Shown: positions 1-11,103 of the stretch, piece after piece
Layout of the letters: each line of letters begins with the position of its first letter
Position numbering within the stretch: the first letter of the stretch is position 1
Assembly: GCF_000002425.4 (NCBI RefSeq)
Contig: NC_037274.1
Location: 12,663,909 to 12,727,908 of the forward strand
Direction of reading: 5' to 3'
DNA length: 64,000 bases
Origin: Physcomitrium patens
Taxonomy: Eukaryota; Streptophyta; Bryopsida; Funariales; Funariaceae
Notes under the pieces: generated by a model
The model's input: only the letters and a program-made list of their open reading frames with translations
The model's database searches: none
What the model was told of the DNA's origin: nothing
Program-made: the position numbers and the translations under genes

Positions 1-335
1 TAAATTAGAAGTTCAAAGCTTATATATTGCATTAGATGAATGTCTTGGAGATATGAAATCCCTCCAATATGGGTTATCACAATTGAAAATATTGGATAAA
101 GTTAAGACTTCTACTCTTTTGACTATGGAACCTATCGAGCAACAAAGAAAGAATTATTATGATAGTAAATTATTTCCAAAATTATTTATGGCCAATTATT
201 TAGTATAACTTTATGTTAATCAATTTCAAAAAAATTGGAGTAAATTTTAAATGTATTGGCATAGCTCCTATCATGTAATTGAAGGTTTTCCTAATAGGTC
301 AATATAATTGGAGGATTTTGAGGGGATCCAATTTA
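1..335 (+). pseudogene. T0 polyprotein end (integrase C-terminus), decayed
   Basis: Plus-strand translation matches the C-terminal end of the T1 polyprotein on the minus strand near 13,240-13,500: KLEVQSLYIALDECL, then RKNYYDSKLFPKLF, then FPNRSI and LEDFEG. Several in-frame stops (for example after NYLV and before LEDFEG) show that it is dead. The element enters the window already inside pol, so gag, protease, reverse transcriptase and its 5' LTR lie upstream. Downstream, to about 473, decayed sequence corresponds to the pol-to-accessory-ORF spacer of T1. Identification as the same family as T1 is strong; exact end is approximate. Confidence 0.8.
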
Positions 336-473
336 CTACTTGTATTAATAATAATAGATTATAATTTTATTTTATTTAAATTCAAGATAGTTTTAAAATT
401 TAAAAAGAAGAGAACTTATTTGTTAATGATAAATTATTTTTAATCATAGGTGTATAATAGATAGTAAAGACAG

Positions 474-2065
474 TATTGTAATACGTGAAGTCTTGCTTGA
501 GAATACTCCAGGTACCTAGCTGTGGAAGGTAGAATGGAAATTACAATAACAAAATCTTAATTTTAATAGAATATTAACTAAACTTTAATTAGACTATAAC
601 AATGGTAAGCAAGCTTTAATCAAATTCAAAGAAACCTCAAAGGAATTACAAAGAAATAATAATAAATCTTAAAAAAATATTAAAATGATCACAATTATAT
701 CTCAAATACATCTCAATTCAATCTTAATTTAATCCTAGTTAAAATCCTACTAGAATTCATTCAAACTTTAGGCCAAAAACTAACTAAATCTTAAACTCTA
801 AATAAATCCTAATAAAATCCTAAATCCTAAATCAAATCCTAAATCCTAAACCAAATCCTAAATAAATCCTAAATCCTAAACCAAACCCTAAACAAATCCT
901 AAATCAAACCCCAACCAAATCCTAAACCAAACTCTAATTCCTAAACCAAATCCTAACCAAATCATAAACCCTAAACCAAACCCTAAATCCTAAATCAAAC
1001 CCTAATCAAACCCTAACCAAATCCTAATAATTTCTATAATAGATTTAAACCTTAATAACTAATGAATGAACCGTTGATCTTTACTCAAATTTGGCATACT
1101 TCTTAAAAACTAAATTAAAAACATACACAAAAAATTTGAAAATGATCGGAAATACCAAATAGACGATAACCTCAAAAATGTGCTCGGGTATTGGCCAGCC
1201 TCCTTCTCCATCCTTGATGCCAATCTCTTAAAGCCAATATCTCTTCTTTTCATTGTTCAATTGATCTCAAAATTCTCATATAGATAGAAAAATAAGTCTA
1301 ATATCCTTTCACATAAATTTCACTTCAATCTAACTAGTTGATTGCAAGAAATCTTAAAAATCTTCTTTGGACCTAAAATTCTACTTTCTGAGACCTTGAC
1401 CCACTTAAACCTCAATAACCCTTAATTCAACTGTTAGATCGAGCTAAAATTCACAATTTATATTAAACACAACTATAACCATTAATCCACAAAATTTTAC
1501 TTATAGATCTGTTATAATACTCTTGAAATCACTAGAAACATCAACCCTATTTTATTTCACAAATCCCAAGTTATTCGAAAATAATCTTGACTTTGTAAAG
1601 CTCTTACAAAGTCATTATAACTCCAAATTGTTCAAAACCAATGCTCATAGAAATCTTATCTAGTCTGGTATCAAACCCCATTCTTTGATTTATAAAAAAA
1701 CCCTGGAGCCATCAAGACTCGGTTTTGTACCTCAAGTTCTAATTTCGACCTTGGTTCATAACTGGCCCTCTCTGGGTATCAATATCTAATTTTTCTAAGT
1801 AAATTTTACTAAAATTTACTTTTAATTTCTTTCTAATGATACCTATGTCATTTATTTTTTCAATCTACTTTATTTTGCCTTACTTATGGTCTTACAAAGT
1901 AAGTAGAAGTCACCTTTCTAAAAGGCAGCATTGGTACTTTTTAGTTTTACTACCCTTTTGACAATTAATTATATTTCTAAGATAATTTATTCTAATGATT
2001 TGAACTAAGATCTCCTAAATTATAATAATTTCTACACTCTTTCACCTATTAGTCGTGTTACATCA
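474..2065 (-). mobile_element. LTR copy A (family of element C), minus strand
   Basis: The left edge, with ATACGTG and GGAAGGTAGAATGG, is the reverse complement of the 3' end of the element C LTR (37,320-37,365 and 44,520-44,572). The right edge TAGTCGTGTTACATCA is the reverse complement of the C LTR start, which reads TGTTGTAACACGAG. It therefore looks like a diverged solo LTR in T0, about 1.6 kb instead of 1,265 bp. Part of the extra length is the CCTAAA-rich array at 790-1,030. No internal coding region accompanies it. Confidence 0.6.
790..1030. repeat. Telomere-like degenerate CCTAAA array
   Basis: About 240 bases built from interleaved CCTAAAT, CCTAAAC and CCCTAAAC units, related to the plant telomere repeat CCCTAAA but irregular in period and interrupted by CAAAT spacers. 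It lies inside LTR copy A, not at a chromosome end. It could be an interstitial telomere-like expansion within an LTR or chance growth of a simple repeat. Confidence 0.6.
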
Positions 2066-2068
2066 TAA

Positions 2069-3384
2069 TGTCATATTATGTATTATTTTGCTCAGGAATG
2101 CACCAGGCACTTAGTTGTAGAAGGTAAGATTATGTATCACAAGTAGCCAAAAATCCTAATAGGTTTTGTCCATACAAGAAGAATATAAACATGAATTTCA
2201 ATTCAAAAGTGCTTAAAATACTCTTTTTAGTAGTCTTAAACATACATAAATCCCAATTATCTTGTTACTTTCATATTTAAGTAATTTAGATTTTTCTTGT
2301 AAGCTTCAATCCTTATTAGTGAGTTTTAACAAGCTATAACATCCAATCTGACCATCCACTTGATGCGGAATTTTGTCTGCAATTGTGAATGTAAGTCTTC
2401 TATATGCTCAAGAAATTTTAGTCCAATCCAACATACAGATTGTGAGAAAACCTCCAAAAATTGCAGTAATGTCACTCGGCCGCCAACTTGAAAAGTGAAG
2501 CAAAAATCCCAGCAATGATTTCTCTCTTTTTAACTATTAACTTTATCTCAAAATTAATGTTTAGCTTGATCTTCAAGTCCTCCAATACCAAGCCAATTTT
2601 CAACTTAATCCGACTAATAGATCTTTAGATATTATAGAAACCCTACCCAAGCTCAAACTACCACCTTCTAAAACTCTCTTGTGATTAAAAACTAGATATC
2701 TCTAAACGACGCCATTAGATCATCACAAAATTTTGTATACACTTAGCACACCTAATAATACAAATAGCCTCAAGTTTTCAATCATAGATGTCACATCAAT
2801 TACATGAACTAGTCAAAATTACTAGCTCTAATTATATTATATAAAACCCAAATCACTAATACAAACCCTGACTTTGAACAACAATTGCTAAGGCCTTCAA
2901 AACCCTCTACAAAAAATTCTTATGTTTCTCAAAATAACTTCAAGCTAGCTTTTAAACCTTACCCCGATCTTTGAATGAAATCCTATTTTACCCTAGGCCG
3001 TCGTTTTAGTGGCCAGAGGTCTGATTTTGATTCTGTCTCACAAATAGTCGACCCCTGGGTATCAATCTATCCTATCCTAAGGATTTTTTAGTCCAACCCT
3101 ACTCTCAACTTAATCCTAGTACCAATCATACTAATTATTTACCTCTTTTAACCTAATTTCATCAATTTATGGTCTTTCTAAGGGAGTAGGAGAGTCTCTA
3201 CAACCTAAAAGGTAAAATTATTAACTAATCTTCAACCTACTAATTATTAAGATAAGAAAATAATCTAAGAGGCTTTTATAAAAGCCATGTTTAGATACCT
3301 CAAATTTAATTAAATTAAGATAACTAAATATTAATTAAAAATATAATTTTGATTATAATTTTACTATATAGTCGTATTATATCA
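2069..3384 (-). mobile_element. LTR copy B (family of element C), minus strand
   Basis: This copy lies three bases from copy A, in the same orientation. Its left edge (TGTCATATTATG, then GCTCAGGAATGCACCAGGC and TGTAGAAGGTA) parallels the reverse complement of the C LTR end, and its right edge GTCGTATTATATCA parallels the reverse complement of the C LTR start. A shared internal block, ending in a CTGGGTATCAAT motif, also occurs in copy A near 1,770-1,785. Length of about 1,316 bp is close to the 1,265 bp of C. A and B are too diverged to be a young LTR pair and have no internal region between them. Confidence 0.6.
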
Positions 3385-3680
3385 CAACAACGACAATGGT
3401 TGATGATTAATTTTAGATCATATTAACAAATAGTAAGGATAGTCAGAAGTGAAGTGAGAGTAAATTGGATTGACAATTGTTAATACAGACCCTGAGCAAA
3501 AATTTAAAAGATGGGTACTTAATAGAAGTTTTTTCTCAATATTTAGAATATTATTGTTTTTGTTTGTAACTATTGAAGTATAATGTTTACTTCAGTAAGT
3601 AAAAAAGTAGTATTAGTTTGAATAAGGAGTAAAAAAAAAAAAAAAAAAAATCTATAATATCAATTGAAAGAATGAAGAGA
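3385..3680. other. T0 spacer with an A20 tract
   Basis: Decayed spacer between the LTR insertions and the T0 accessory ORF. It contains a 20-base A run at 3,631-3,650. I see no gene here. Confidence 0.5.
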
Positions 3681-4650
3681 ATTATGGACAAAGTAGATAT
3701 GTGCCAAAATGTGAAAGCTAAGAGTGATTTGGAATCACTATCCTTAGTGATTATTACAAATATAAAACTGATAAAGTTGGAAATCTGTACATTTCTACAA
3801 AGGTAAAGAGATTTTAAAAATGTGTAGTTATATAAGTTTTTACGAGGGTCAGATTACTTGCTGCCAATTGATATAAAAATAGCAAATTATGTTTCTGAAG
3901 ATGGTTCGAGAGTAGTGAATGGGAACATTATTGGGATCGATAAGAATACCTTACAAAAGATATTGCATCTCCTAATTAGTGAGCTGTCGATGGGTGTTGA
4001 AATATGTAGTGATTTTAGACCAAGAAGCTATATTAAAGGAGGAATATTATCATTTGAGAAGAATAAAGGTTTATAAATGGCAAAGGCACTTACACTAGAG
4101 CTTTTAGAGTGGATGCATTTCATTTAGAAGTAGCTAAGTTTGAATCAACATACCACATATATGTCTAAATAATTATTGTTTGCTGCAATAGGAATATTTG
4201 AAGGTATGGTATTTAATTAGTGAGCTTTTATAGCAACTAGAATCCATGCAAAGATGGAAGCCAAGTAGAAGGCAAAGAAATTTACATCTTTGCTTTGCTT
4301 CAATTATGTATACTTTGTGATTGCATATATGTTGAATCAACTACTACCAAAAATAGAGACAAATGTACCCTTTCTAGTGCTTCAACAATATCTTTGGTAT
4401 TTATCAGTACTTATAGCTAGTCTAGAAGTAGTGGTGCATAAAATTGAAGAATCAAGTAACTCATTGGAATGAGAGTCTTTATTAGTGATTATACTAAGGT
4501 AAATTCTAATTCATTTGGTGACTGAGGTGGAGATTGAAGTTATAAATTTTGTAGAAATCAACTAGTTACGATTTCTATAGGATATATTATCTAAAGAAGT
4601 AAATCTCAAAGATGTTTCATTTGATCAAATTTTCCAATTGTAGCTCATGG

Positions 4651-5925
4651 TGTCAAGGTAGAGAGAATTTGCCTCAAGAAAACCCTTGGCTCCTAACTGT
4701 CACTAATTGATCAATCAAGACTTGAAATAAGAAAGACCAAATGTATGTATATATATATATATATATATATGTATTTTTTCCTTTTAGGAGCAAGTATACC
4801 AAATAAATAAGTCTTAAGCTCCCATCAATATCCAAAATATGATTAAAAACTCTAAATCCTTATATATCCTTATGGGATATTATTTCCAAATTTCAACAAC
4901 TCATATCTCCCAATTGAACTATTCAAATATACTCAAATTTTACATGAAGTACTAATATACTTTTAAAAACTATTGTAATAAATTTCAGCTACAAATTCAT
5001 TGCAGATCTTAAGATATTGCCAAAACTCTAACAATTGCTTCAAATCCTAGTTTTTATACCCCTACATGCAATTTTCTTTATATCTCACAAATTAAGTATT
5101 CAAATACTACAAAATTTATATATATAGCTTTTTAATATAAAAATATACTTTCTTTAAAAGTTTTGAGTCAAAAATTTATCAAAAAATTGAAGATATGGTT
5201 CCAACTATTATTATAAATAAAATCACTCCCTTATTACCTTTGATTTGGATGTACTGACTTCAATTCTCTATAACTTCTTTATTCAAATTCCAAATTCATC
5301 AAAAAACATATAAAAATTGTATTCAAAAAAGTTCTCTCTCCAATCCTAATCACCAATCCTTTGTTGCTCTTTGTATGTATATATTATGCTCCAAAGAGTG
5401 ACAGTAGGTACAAAATTAATACCTTAACTTTTAGCATCAATAACTCATTCATAAAAATCCCAAATCACACAAAATTTGTATCCAATCCTTATAAAAAAAC
5501 CTAAACTTGCTGATCCTAGCCTACAAAGTTCAAATGACCTCTAAAGAAAAACTCTAATCTCTAATAAGGCCTAAAGAAGCTTCCTTGAAGCCCATTGGGC
5601 ATGACATTCAACCAATAGCAGTGAAAATCTTCACTCTTTGTCTTCATCCAAACATACCTTGTTTTCATCCTTCCTAGTAAGCCTCCTAATAGTTTAAACT
5701 TTCATCTTTAGGCTCTAATCTCCTCTTAAGGCTTCATATTAAATATTTAAGTCGTATAATTTTTTAAATGCCATAATCAAAATAAATAAAACTCAAAATA
5801 TAGTTTCTTATATCCACTCTCTTTAAATCAATCTTTTAACCATTCTAACACACATCAAGACTTAAGAATATATTATAAGTTATAACTAATTTTTATATAC
5901 TATAAGCAATTATAGTATGATAACA
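4651..5925 (+). mobile_element. X1, LTR-like insertion in T0
   Basis: This is a block of about 1.27 kb starting TGTCAAGGTAGAGAG and ending near TATGATAACA. It is homologous throughout to X2 (21,552-22,802), including the opening TTTGCCTCAAGAAA and the closing blocks. It interrupts the T0 accessory ORF. There is no coding capacity, so it is best read as a solo LTR or non-autonomous LTR element. A clear target duplication is not visible, probably because of decay. Orientation is chosen from the TG start only. Confidence 0.55.
4745..4771. repeat. AT dinucleotide microsatellite
   Basis: A perfect alternating TA run inside X1. The corresponding place in X2 holds only a short TATATATA. Confidence 0.9.
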
Positions 5926-6724
5926 GTGAATAAATTGGATTGCAAGGAGAATTTAAGGCAACAATTCGAAGCAAGCAGGAAAAAAAATATTAGAGCAAAG
6001 TTGTAGAATTACGGAATATGATTAAATTATCAAAGAAAATTTAGAATCCAAGTTGCTATTGGAGTATAAATTTAGAGATGAACAAAAGATTTGAGAAAAA
6101 AAAAAAATAAAAAAAAAAAAAAAATTAAATATTCTAAAAGATCAAAGGCAAAAACTACTCCAAAATCGTAGGACATAGCTTTTGAAATAGGAGGAGGCAA
6201 AGTGTTTGTTGGAAGTGGAACGAGAGAAGGTAGCAGTACTAGAACATAGAAAAAAGATTTTGAATGACTAATATAGGATTATAATGGAAGAATTATGGAC
6301 AAAAATTAAAACCTTGAAAGCTATAGTGACAAAATTGGAAGGTGACTTAGCTAGTATTGGTCGGTCATAGATGTTTATCCCACAAGTTTTAACAATTGAT
6401 GAATTGGAGGAGAAGGTGAGGCAATAAGAACACCAATTGAAAGTAAAGGATATCAAGATTCTGCAATTAGATACCTAAGTTTGCAAATTGAGAGCATATA
6501 ATGAGGAATTATTAGCCCAATTGAAGAGAGCATCAATTGAAGTATTGGAGGAAGATGAGGACTTATCATTAGAGCTGGTATCAATGAAACGACTTCTAGT
6601 GAATGTTGAAATTGATCAATTCAGCAAGCCTAAGAATGGTAGAAAATTTGTAAGGCTTAATTAAAAAGATTTATTTTACCAATTTTGTCTTTACAAGGAT
6701 GCTATACAGTTAGTAGTAGAACTA

Positions 6725-6956
6725 TGTAGAATGAATAATATCTTTTTGTCTTACAATATATTATATATAGGATTAAGAAAAGCTAATAAATTGATGAATG
6801 GATAGTTTAGAGGGTATAATAGATGATTAAGAAGAAAAAATAATTAACATCAAATGTATAATATTTGGTATTTGGGAGTAAGTATAAATCTGTTGAAGAA
6901 GAAGTAAAAGGGGTCATGATTGTGAGAGTCTAGAGCCGGAGATAAGCTTGGTGCTA

Positions 6957-6991
<35 letters not shown>

Positions 6992-7672
6992 CTTTCTTTC
7001 TAAATAACACTAGAGTTGAGAGATTGAAATCCATTCTAGTTGTTGAATAATGTAAACTAAGAGCATCGTAATGAAATAGATATTGGATTTATATTTTTTG
7101 GAGTAAGAAATTAAATTTATTGATTATTAAGTTTTGTTTGGTGGATAGGAAGGCAATGACTAAAGATATAGATGTAGTTTAACCATGAGTAATGATATTG
7201 TGTCAAATTGGCTGCAATAGTTGAACAATGAAAGAGATCTATAAGAAATGAATAGAATTGGATGTATAAAAGAAAATATGGAAGAAATGATTATTTTTAG
7301 AATGTATTTTTAGTGAATATTTATTTTTAGTGATTGAAATATTGAATGAATATATGTAATCTATTAAGACAATGTAATATTACATAATGATGTTATGAGA
7401 TTGAAAAAAGATAAGTGAGTAAAATAGGAGATTTATAAGAGACAAGATTACAAATGATTATATTTGATTGTGAAGAAGAATCTATGGGTAGTTATAGAAA
7501 TTGAAGTCATTTTGGAGTGCTTTCTGTACCCATTGAATTCAATCAAGCAAAAATTGTAAATTGTATGATCCTAATAAGTATATCTCATGCAAATAGTCTT
7601 TTTTTGTATTCAAACCTATCTATATAGGTTTATTTTGATTAAATTATTATAGAATAAATAAAACAATACTAT
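6725..7672 (+). mobile_element. T0 3' LTR, decayed
   Basis: This aligns with the T2 LTRs: the start TGTAGAAT, the block with AGCCGGAGATAAGCTTGG and TGCTACCTC, a poly-T tract, and an end resembling the T2 end that precedes CAATCACA. It has an A/T-rich, CpG-poor composition. With the accessory ORF just upstream it closes element T0. The T-run at 6,961-6,991 is an expansion of the shorter TTTCTTTTG stretch seen in T2 and T1. Confidence 0.7.
6961..6991. repeat. Poly-T tract in T0 LTR
   Basis: A run of about 31 T residues within the T0 3' LTR. Confidence 0.9.
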
Positions 7673-7759
7673 AGTATATTTCACAAATTTTTGTGAATAT
7701 TTAAAGACATGTAATTTGAGAAAAAAAATATATTTATTCAACATCTTTTTAATACATCT

Positions 7760-8988
7760 TGATTGATAATATCTCTCTAACTAAAGCATATATCTTAATA
7801 GATTTTTATTCTCTTTATAGGATATATGGTTATAATTACTAAATAAATTTAAACAACCTGTTTATTATCATATATAGATCTAACAACCTACGATTAATTT
7901 ATCTAAAAATTTGTTATTCAATTTGAAGATACAAAATTAAAACAATTAAAAATGATTGATCTATTAGAAAAAGTACAAATTATTATAATAATTGTAGATG
8001 CTCTTGTCATAATATAATTATATCAATAATACTACACCAAATCCTATTAAAATTCTAAATTTAAGTATTAATAGCCTAGAATAGTATTAAAATATATAAC
8101 ATTTCAAAAAGTTTCAATGTTGTATCAATTTCACATTTGTCTAAACCTTCTCTAATATTACAATCTACTTAGCATTTTTATCCAATGTGGTATTATTGTA
8201 CAATATTAGGAATTAAAATTAAAATTCTAATATATACATTATAGGAATAAATTTTTATGGTTTAAGTTGTATAATAAAAAAAAAAAAGATTTGAATTATA
8301 ATTTTACAATTTTATATAAGATTATTTCTTTAAAAAAAAAATGAGTATAATATTTAGAATTAAAGGCTTAGAATTTAGAATATAGGATTTAAATTTATGA
8401 CATAAAATTTGCATAGGATATATAGCTCTAAAATCTAGAATTTATGTAAATTATAAAAAATTCAAAAAATTATTTTTAAAGTAGATAAAAAGAGATTAGA
8501 TTTAAGAATTTATACAAATGAATTAAATTAGATATTAAATATTAGGATGAAGAATTGAAGACATTAAATGGTGATAGATTGATTAGTGAGAAATTAATAA
8601 TTTTATAATATAATAATTAGTAATTTATTAATATTTATATAATAAATTGATTATGACATACCTCTAAAGTGGTATATAAATACTTTAATTGATTTTGACA
8701 TAACATAGACTACCACATCATAGCAACATTAGTAATAATATTATATGATAGATACATCAATAATAGTGCCATGCGACACCTAAAAAACCAATTTATTATT
8801 TTTTTTAATTTTTATTTATTTACTTTATTTTAGTTATTTTATTGATTTATTTTATTGATTTATTATTATATATATTAAATTTAGATGAAAGACTAAATAA
8901 CTAGCAAAGAATTGAAATATTTAATTAATTAATTATTTAATTCTTTTAATCTTATTATTTTTTATTTTTTATTTTTGTTTCACTTAAG
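7760..8988. repeat. Repeat G, copy 1
   Basis: Sequence beginning CTTGATTGATAATATCTC is homologous, roughly 80 percent by eye, to 29,146-30,425 and 47,201-48,475. Homology ends at CACTTAAG before the E1 reverse-transcriptase sliver. No coding sequence is visible. It could be an old LTR or other dispersed repeat; the nature is unresolved. The 7,673-7,759 stretch between it and T0 is unassigned. Confidence 0.6.
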
Positions 8989-9056
8989 TGTAAGACCTTC
9001 TTCAAAACGCAGTCTTCCATTCATCTCCTTCTTTGATGCTTACCAGATAGTATGCT
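8989..9056 (-). pseudogene. E1 reverse transcriptase sliver
   Basis: The minus strand reads YYLVSIKEGDEWKTAF, a typical Ty3/gypsy reverse-transcriptase block. It follows directly on the E1 piece at 26,401 (ending YTIIDLQGA) once T2 is removed; ATGCT at 9,052-9,056 and 26,401-26,405 is the target duplication. The rest of E1 pol (RNase H, integrase) and its 3' LTR are missing to the left, where repeat G1 abuts directly, so E1 is truncated. Confidence 0.75.
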
Positions 9057-9874
9057 TGTAGAATAGATATTAATTCATTTTTGAAAGATATTAGTAAAAT
9101 ATATTAATAGTCCATATAATAGGAAATTCAGGAGAACAGATGAGTGATTTAGTTATTAAAAGAGGTTAATTATAAAATTACGGTTAGAATCTAAAGAATC
9201 AGAGGAAAGTATATAGGAGTTGTAGAAGTTAATTAAGGAGCCAGACTGTGAGAGTCGTAAGCCGAGGACAAGACTGTGATAGTCATGAGCCGAGGACCAT
9301 TACTCTGATAGTGTGAGCCGGGGTAAGCTTGATACTACTTCTTTTCTTTTGTTTGTTATTTTCTTTGAATAAGAGGATTAAGAGTTTCTGAATATTGTGA
9401 AGTGAATTATGGAATGGAAATGTGATTGGTATTATTTGAGAAGAAGAAAGATTGAATGCTGAAATCTGATTGTAGTTCAGTAGAGAGAATGAGTTTGTGT
9501 TTGTGTGAAACACTATAATATGAATGGCAGTTCTGTGTGAAGAATTCCAGTGATTGGAACGAAAATAATTGTGTGCTGAAGCTGTGAGGGCGCAATATTA
9601 CAGTTGGAGATTATGAAGGTGAATATATTGGTGGAAATAGCAGTTATTGGTATGACTGAATTGCTGTAAGAAAGAGACCGATAAAGAGAAGGAGGAGATT
9701 ATAGTTTCCTTGTGTGTTCAGATATTGGAAATAGAGACAATACATTCAGGAGGTAATTGATTGTGTGACCCTAACGTGAATGCTTAAGCAACTAGTCATT
9801 CCCCATGTTCGAATCCTCCTATACGGGTTTATTAAGGGTAGTTTCTTCCGGAATAAGTAAAATGAGCAATCACA
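9057..9874 (+). repeat. T2 5' LTR
   Basis: 818 bp from TGTAGAATAGAT to AATCACA, preceded by TSD copy ATGCT. It is paired with the 3' LTR 25,582-26,400 and related to the T1, T3 and T0 LTRs. Confidence 0.9.
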
Positions 9875-9877
9875 TTT

Positions 9878-9892
9878 TGGCGTCGCTGCCGG
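9878..9892 (+). promoter_or_regulatory. T2 primer-binding site (tRNA-Asp type)
   Basis: TGGCGTCGCTGCCGG follows the LTR after TTT. It matches the complement of a plant tRNA-Asp 3' end (remembered as TGGCGCCGTTGCCGG) with two changes; T1 has TGGCGCCGCTGCCGG here. Confidence 0.7.
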
Positions 9893-9987
9893 AGAGTGAT
9901 AATAACTTTGAGTGTTAGGAATTAATTACCAAACTTGTGAGAAAATTGGCAATGGAAGATGATTTCAGTAGTGTTTGAAGCAAGATT

Positions 9988-10311
9988 ATGGTTAATAAGA
10001 ACGAGAGCATTGCATCGAGGAAAATAAATCAGTTGAGAGAAAGACACGGAAGAACGCAAGAAAGAAACTTGCTAAGAGAAGAGCAAGGACGTAATCTTAA
10101 AAGGAAGCATCGATAGAATTGGATTAAACCATGGTTGCAAGCTTATCGGCGCATCCGAACATATCAAGAACTGGACAGACTGTTAATTCTGCAGTCATAT
10201 GTACCATTAGAAAAACTGCCAAGAACACTCGCAGGAAATTTTGTTAACATTCTAGTAGAAATCTGGAGGCTGTTAACTGAAAGAGAAGGAGGCGTAGAAG
10301 AATTTGGTACT
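9988..10311 (+). pseudogene. T2 gag, N-terminal part
   Basis: The ATG at 9,988 begins MVNKNESIASRKINQ, equivalent to MVIKNENLTVKKIRQ of T1 at 19,390. It continues through NWIKPWLQAYRRIRTY and VPLEKLPRTLAGN to EEFGT, where T1 is inserted; the frame resumes at 20,213 with PLDIF. One stop (after KRKHR) replaces the Gln/Arg of T1. The protein would be the structural Gag start. Confidence 0.8.
10307..10311. other. T1 target-site duplication, left copy
   Basis: GTACT, repeated at 20,213-20,217 on the other side of T1. A perfect 5-bp duplication, as integrase makes for Ty3/gypsy elements. Confidence 0.95.
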
Positions 10312-11021
10312 TGTGATTGTCGTTTTACTTACTCTAACTTATCTAATCAGAGTAAACCTGTATAGGGGAATTCGAACACAGGGAAAGAATACCGCATGAG
10401 CTTACACGTTAGGGTCACACAATTAACTGTATTCCGCACTACTTAAAACATCCAGGAAACACTACAATGCTTTCCACTTCCTAATAATACTCCACCATCA
10501 CTGATAACAAACAACATGTAATCCCGCACTATCCTAAATGACAGGACATAATCATACTATAATCCAAATTCTGGAGTTCTTCACCATTAACTGCCTTCAC
10601 ATTACAGTGTTTCACACAAACACAGACTCATTCTCTCTGCTGAACTACATTCAGATTTCAGCATTCAATCTCTCTTCTTCTCATTCAATAACATATAATT
10701 CCATTCACACTTTCATTCCATGATTTACTTCACAATATTCAGAAACTCTCAATACTCTTATTTCAAAGAACATAACAACAAAATAAAAGAGGTAGCACCA
10801 AGCTTACCCCGGCTCACACTATCACAGTAATGGCCCCTACTTCCTCTCTCCCATCCTCCTTATGCTACCACGAGATACCAACTGCTACATCTCTAATGAA
10901 AACTGCTTTTCCTAACTATTCATCCATTTTACCTACTGAACTACCTTTTCAACAGTCATCTATCCCTGTTTGCACTATGAACTAAGTATCTACAATTCAA
11001 CAAATAACTACTTATTCTACA
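10312..11021 (-). repeat. T1 3' LTR
   Basis: 710 bp, TGTGATTG to TTCTACA as read on the plus strand. It is the downstream LTR of the minus-strand element. Near-identity with 19,503-20,212 implies recent insertion. Confidence 0.95.
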
Positions 11022-11040
11022 TAGCCCCACTCCCATCTGT
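11022..11040 (-). promoter_or_regulatory. T1 polypurine tract
   Basis: On the minus strand GGGAGTGGGGCTA abuts the 3' LTR start TGTAGAATAAG. It is the expected plus-strand primer; the same GGAGTGGG motif precedes the T2 3' LTR. Confidence 0.75.
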
Positions 11041-11103
11041 GCAGCGTCCTCGCAAACATAGAACCGATACATAACTAAAAAAAAAAAAACTTCTCCAAAA
11101 TTT

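Larger units (their letters stand above)
3681..6654 (+). pseudogene. T0 accessory ORF (3' of pol), broken by X1
   Basis: This is a decayed plus-strand copy of the accessory ORF found intact in T1 (11,104-12,797). The first part (3,681-4,650) reads VDMCQNVKAKSDLE, then VIITNIKLIKLEIC, then LPIDIKIANYVSEDGSRVV and GNIIGIDKN, matching T1 residues about 15-130 and beyond. X1 (4,651-about 5,925) interrupts it. The second part (5,926-6,654) is the coiled-coil tail, ending in ASIEVLEEDEDLSLE. Many stops are present. Near 6,265 the reading frame runs through the place where T1 changes frame, which indicates that the ancestral gene was one continuous ORF of about 564 residues. Function is unknown. Confidence 0.75.

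Noticed and set aside
790-1030. Chromosome end
   Set aside because: Irregular units, only about 240 bases, inside an LTR and followed by 63 kb of other sequence.
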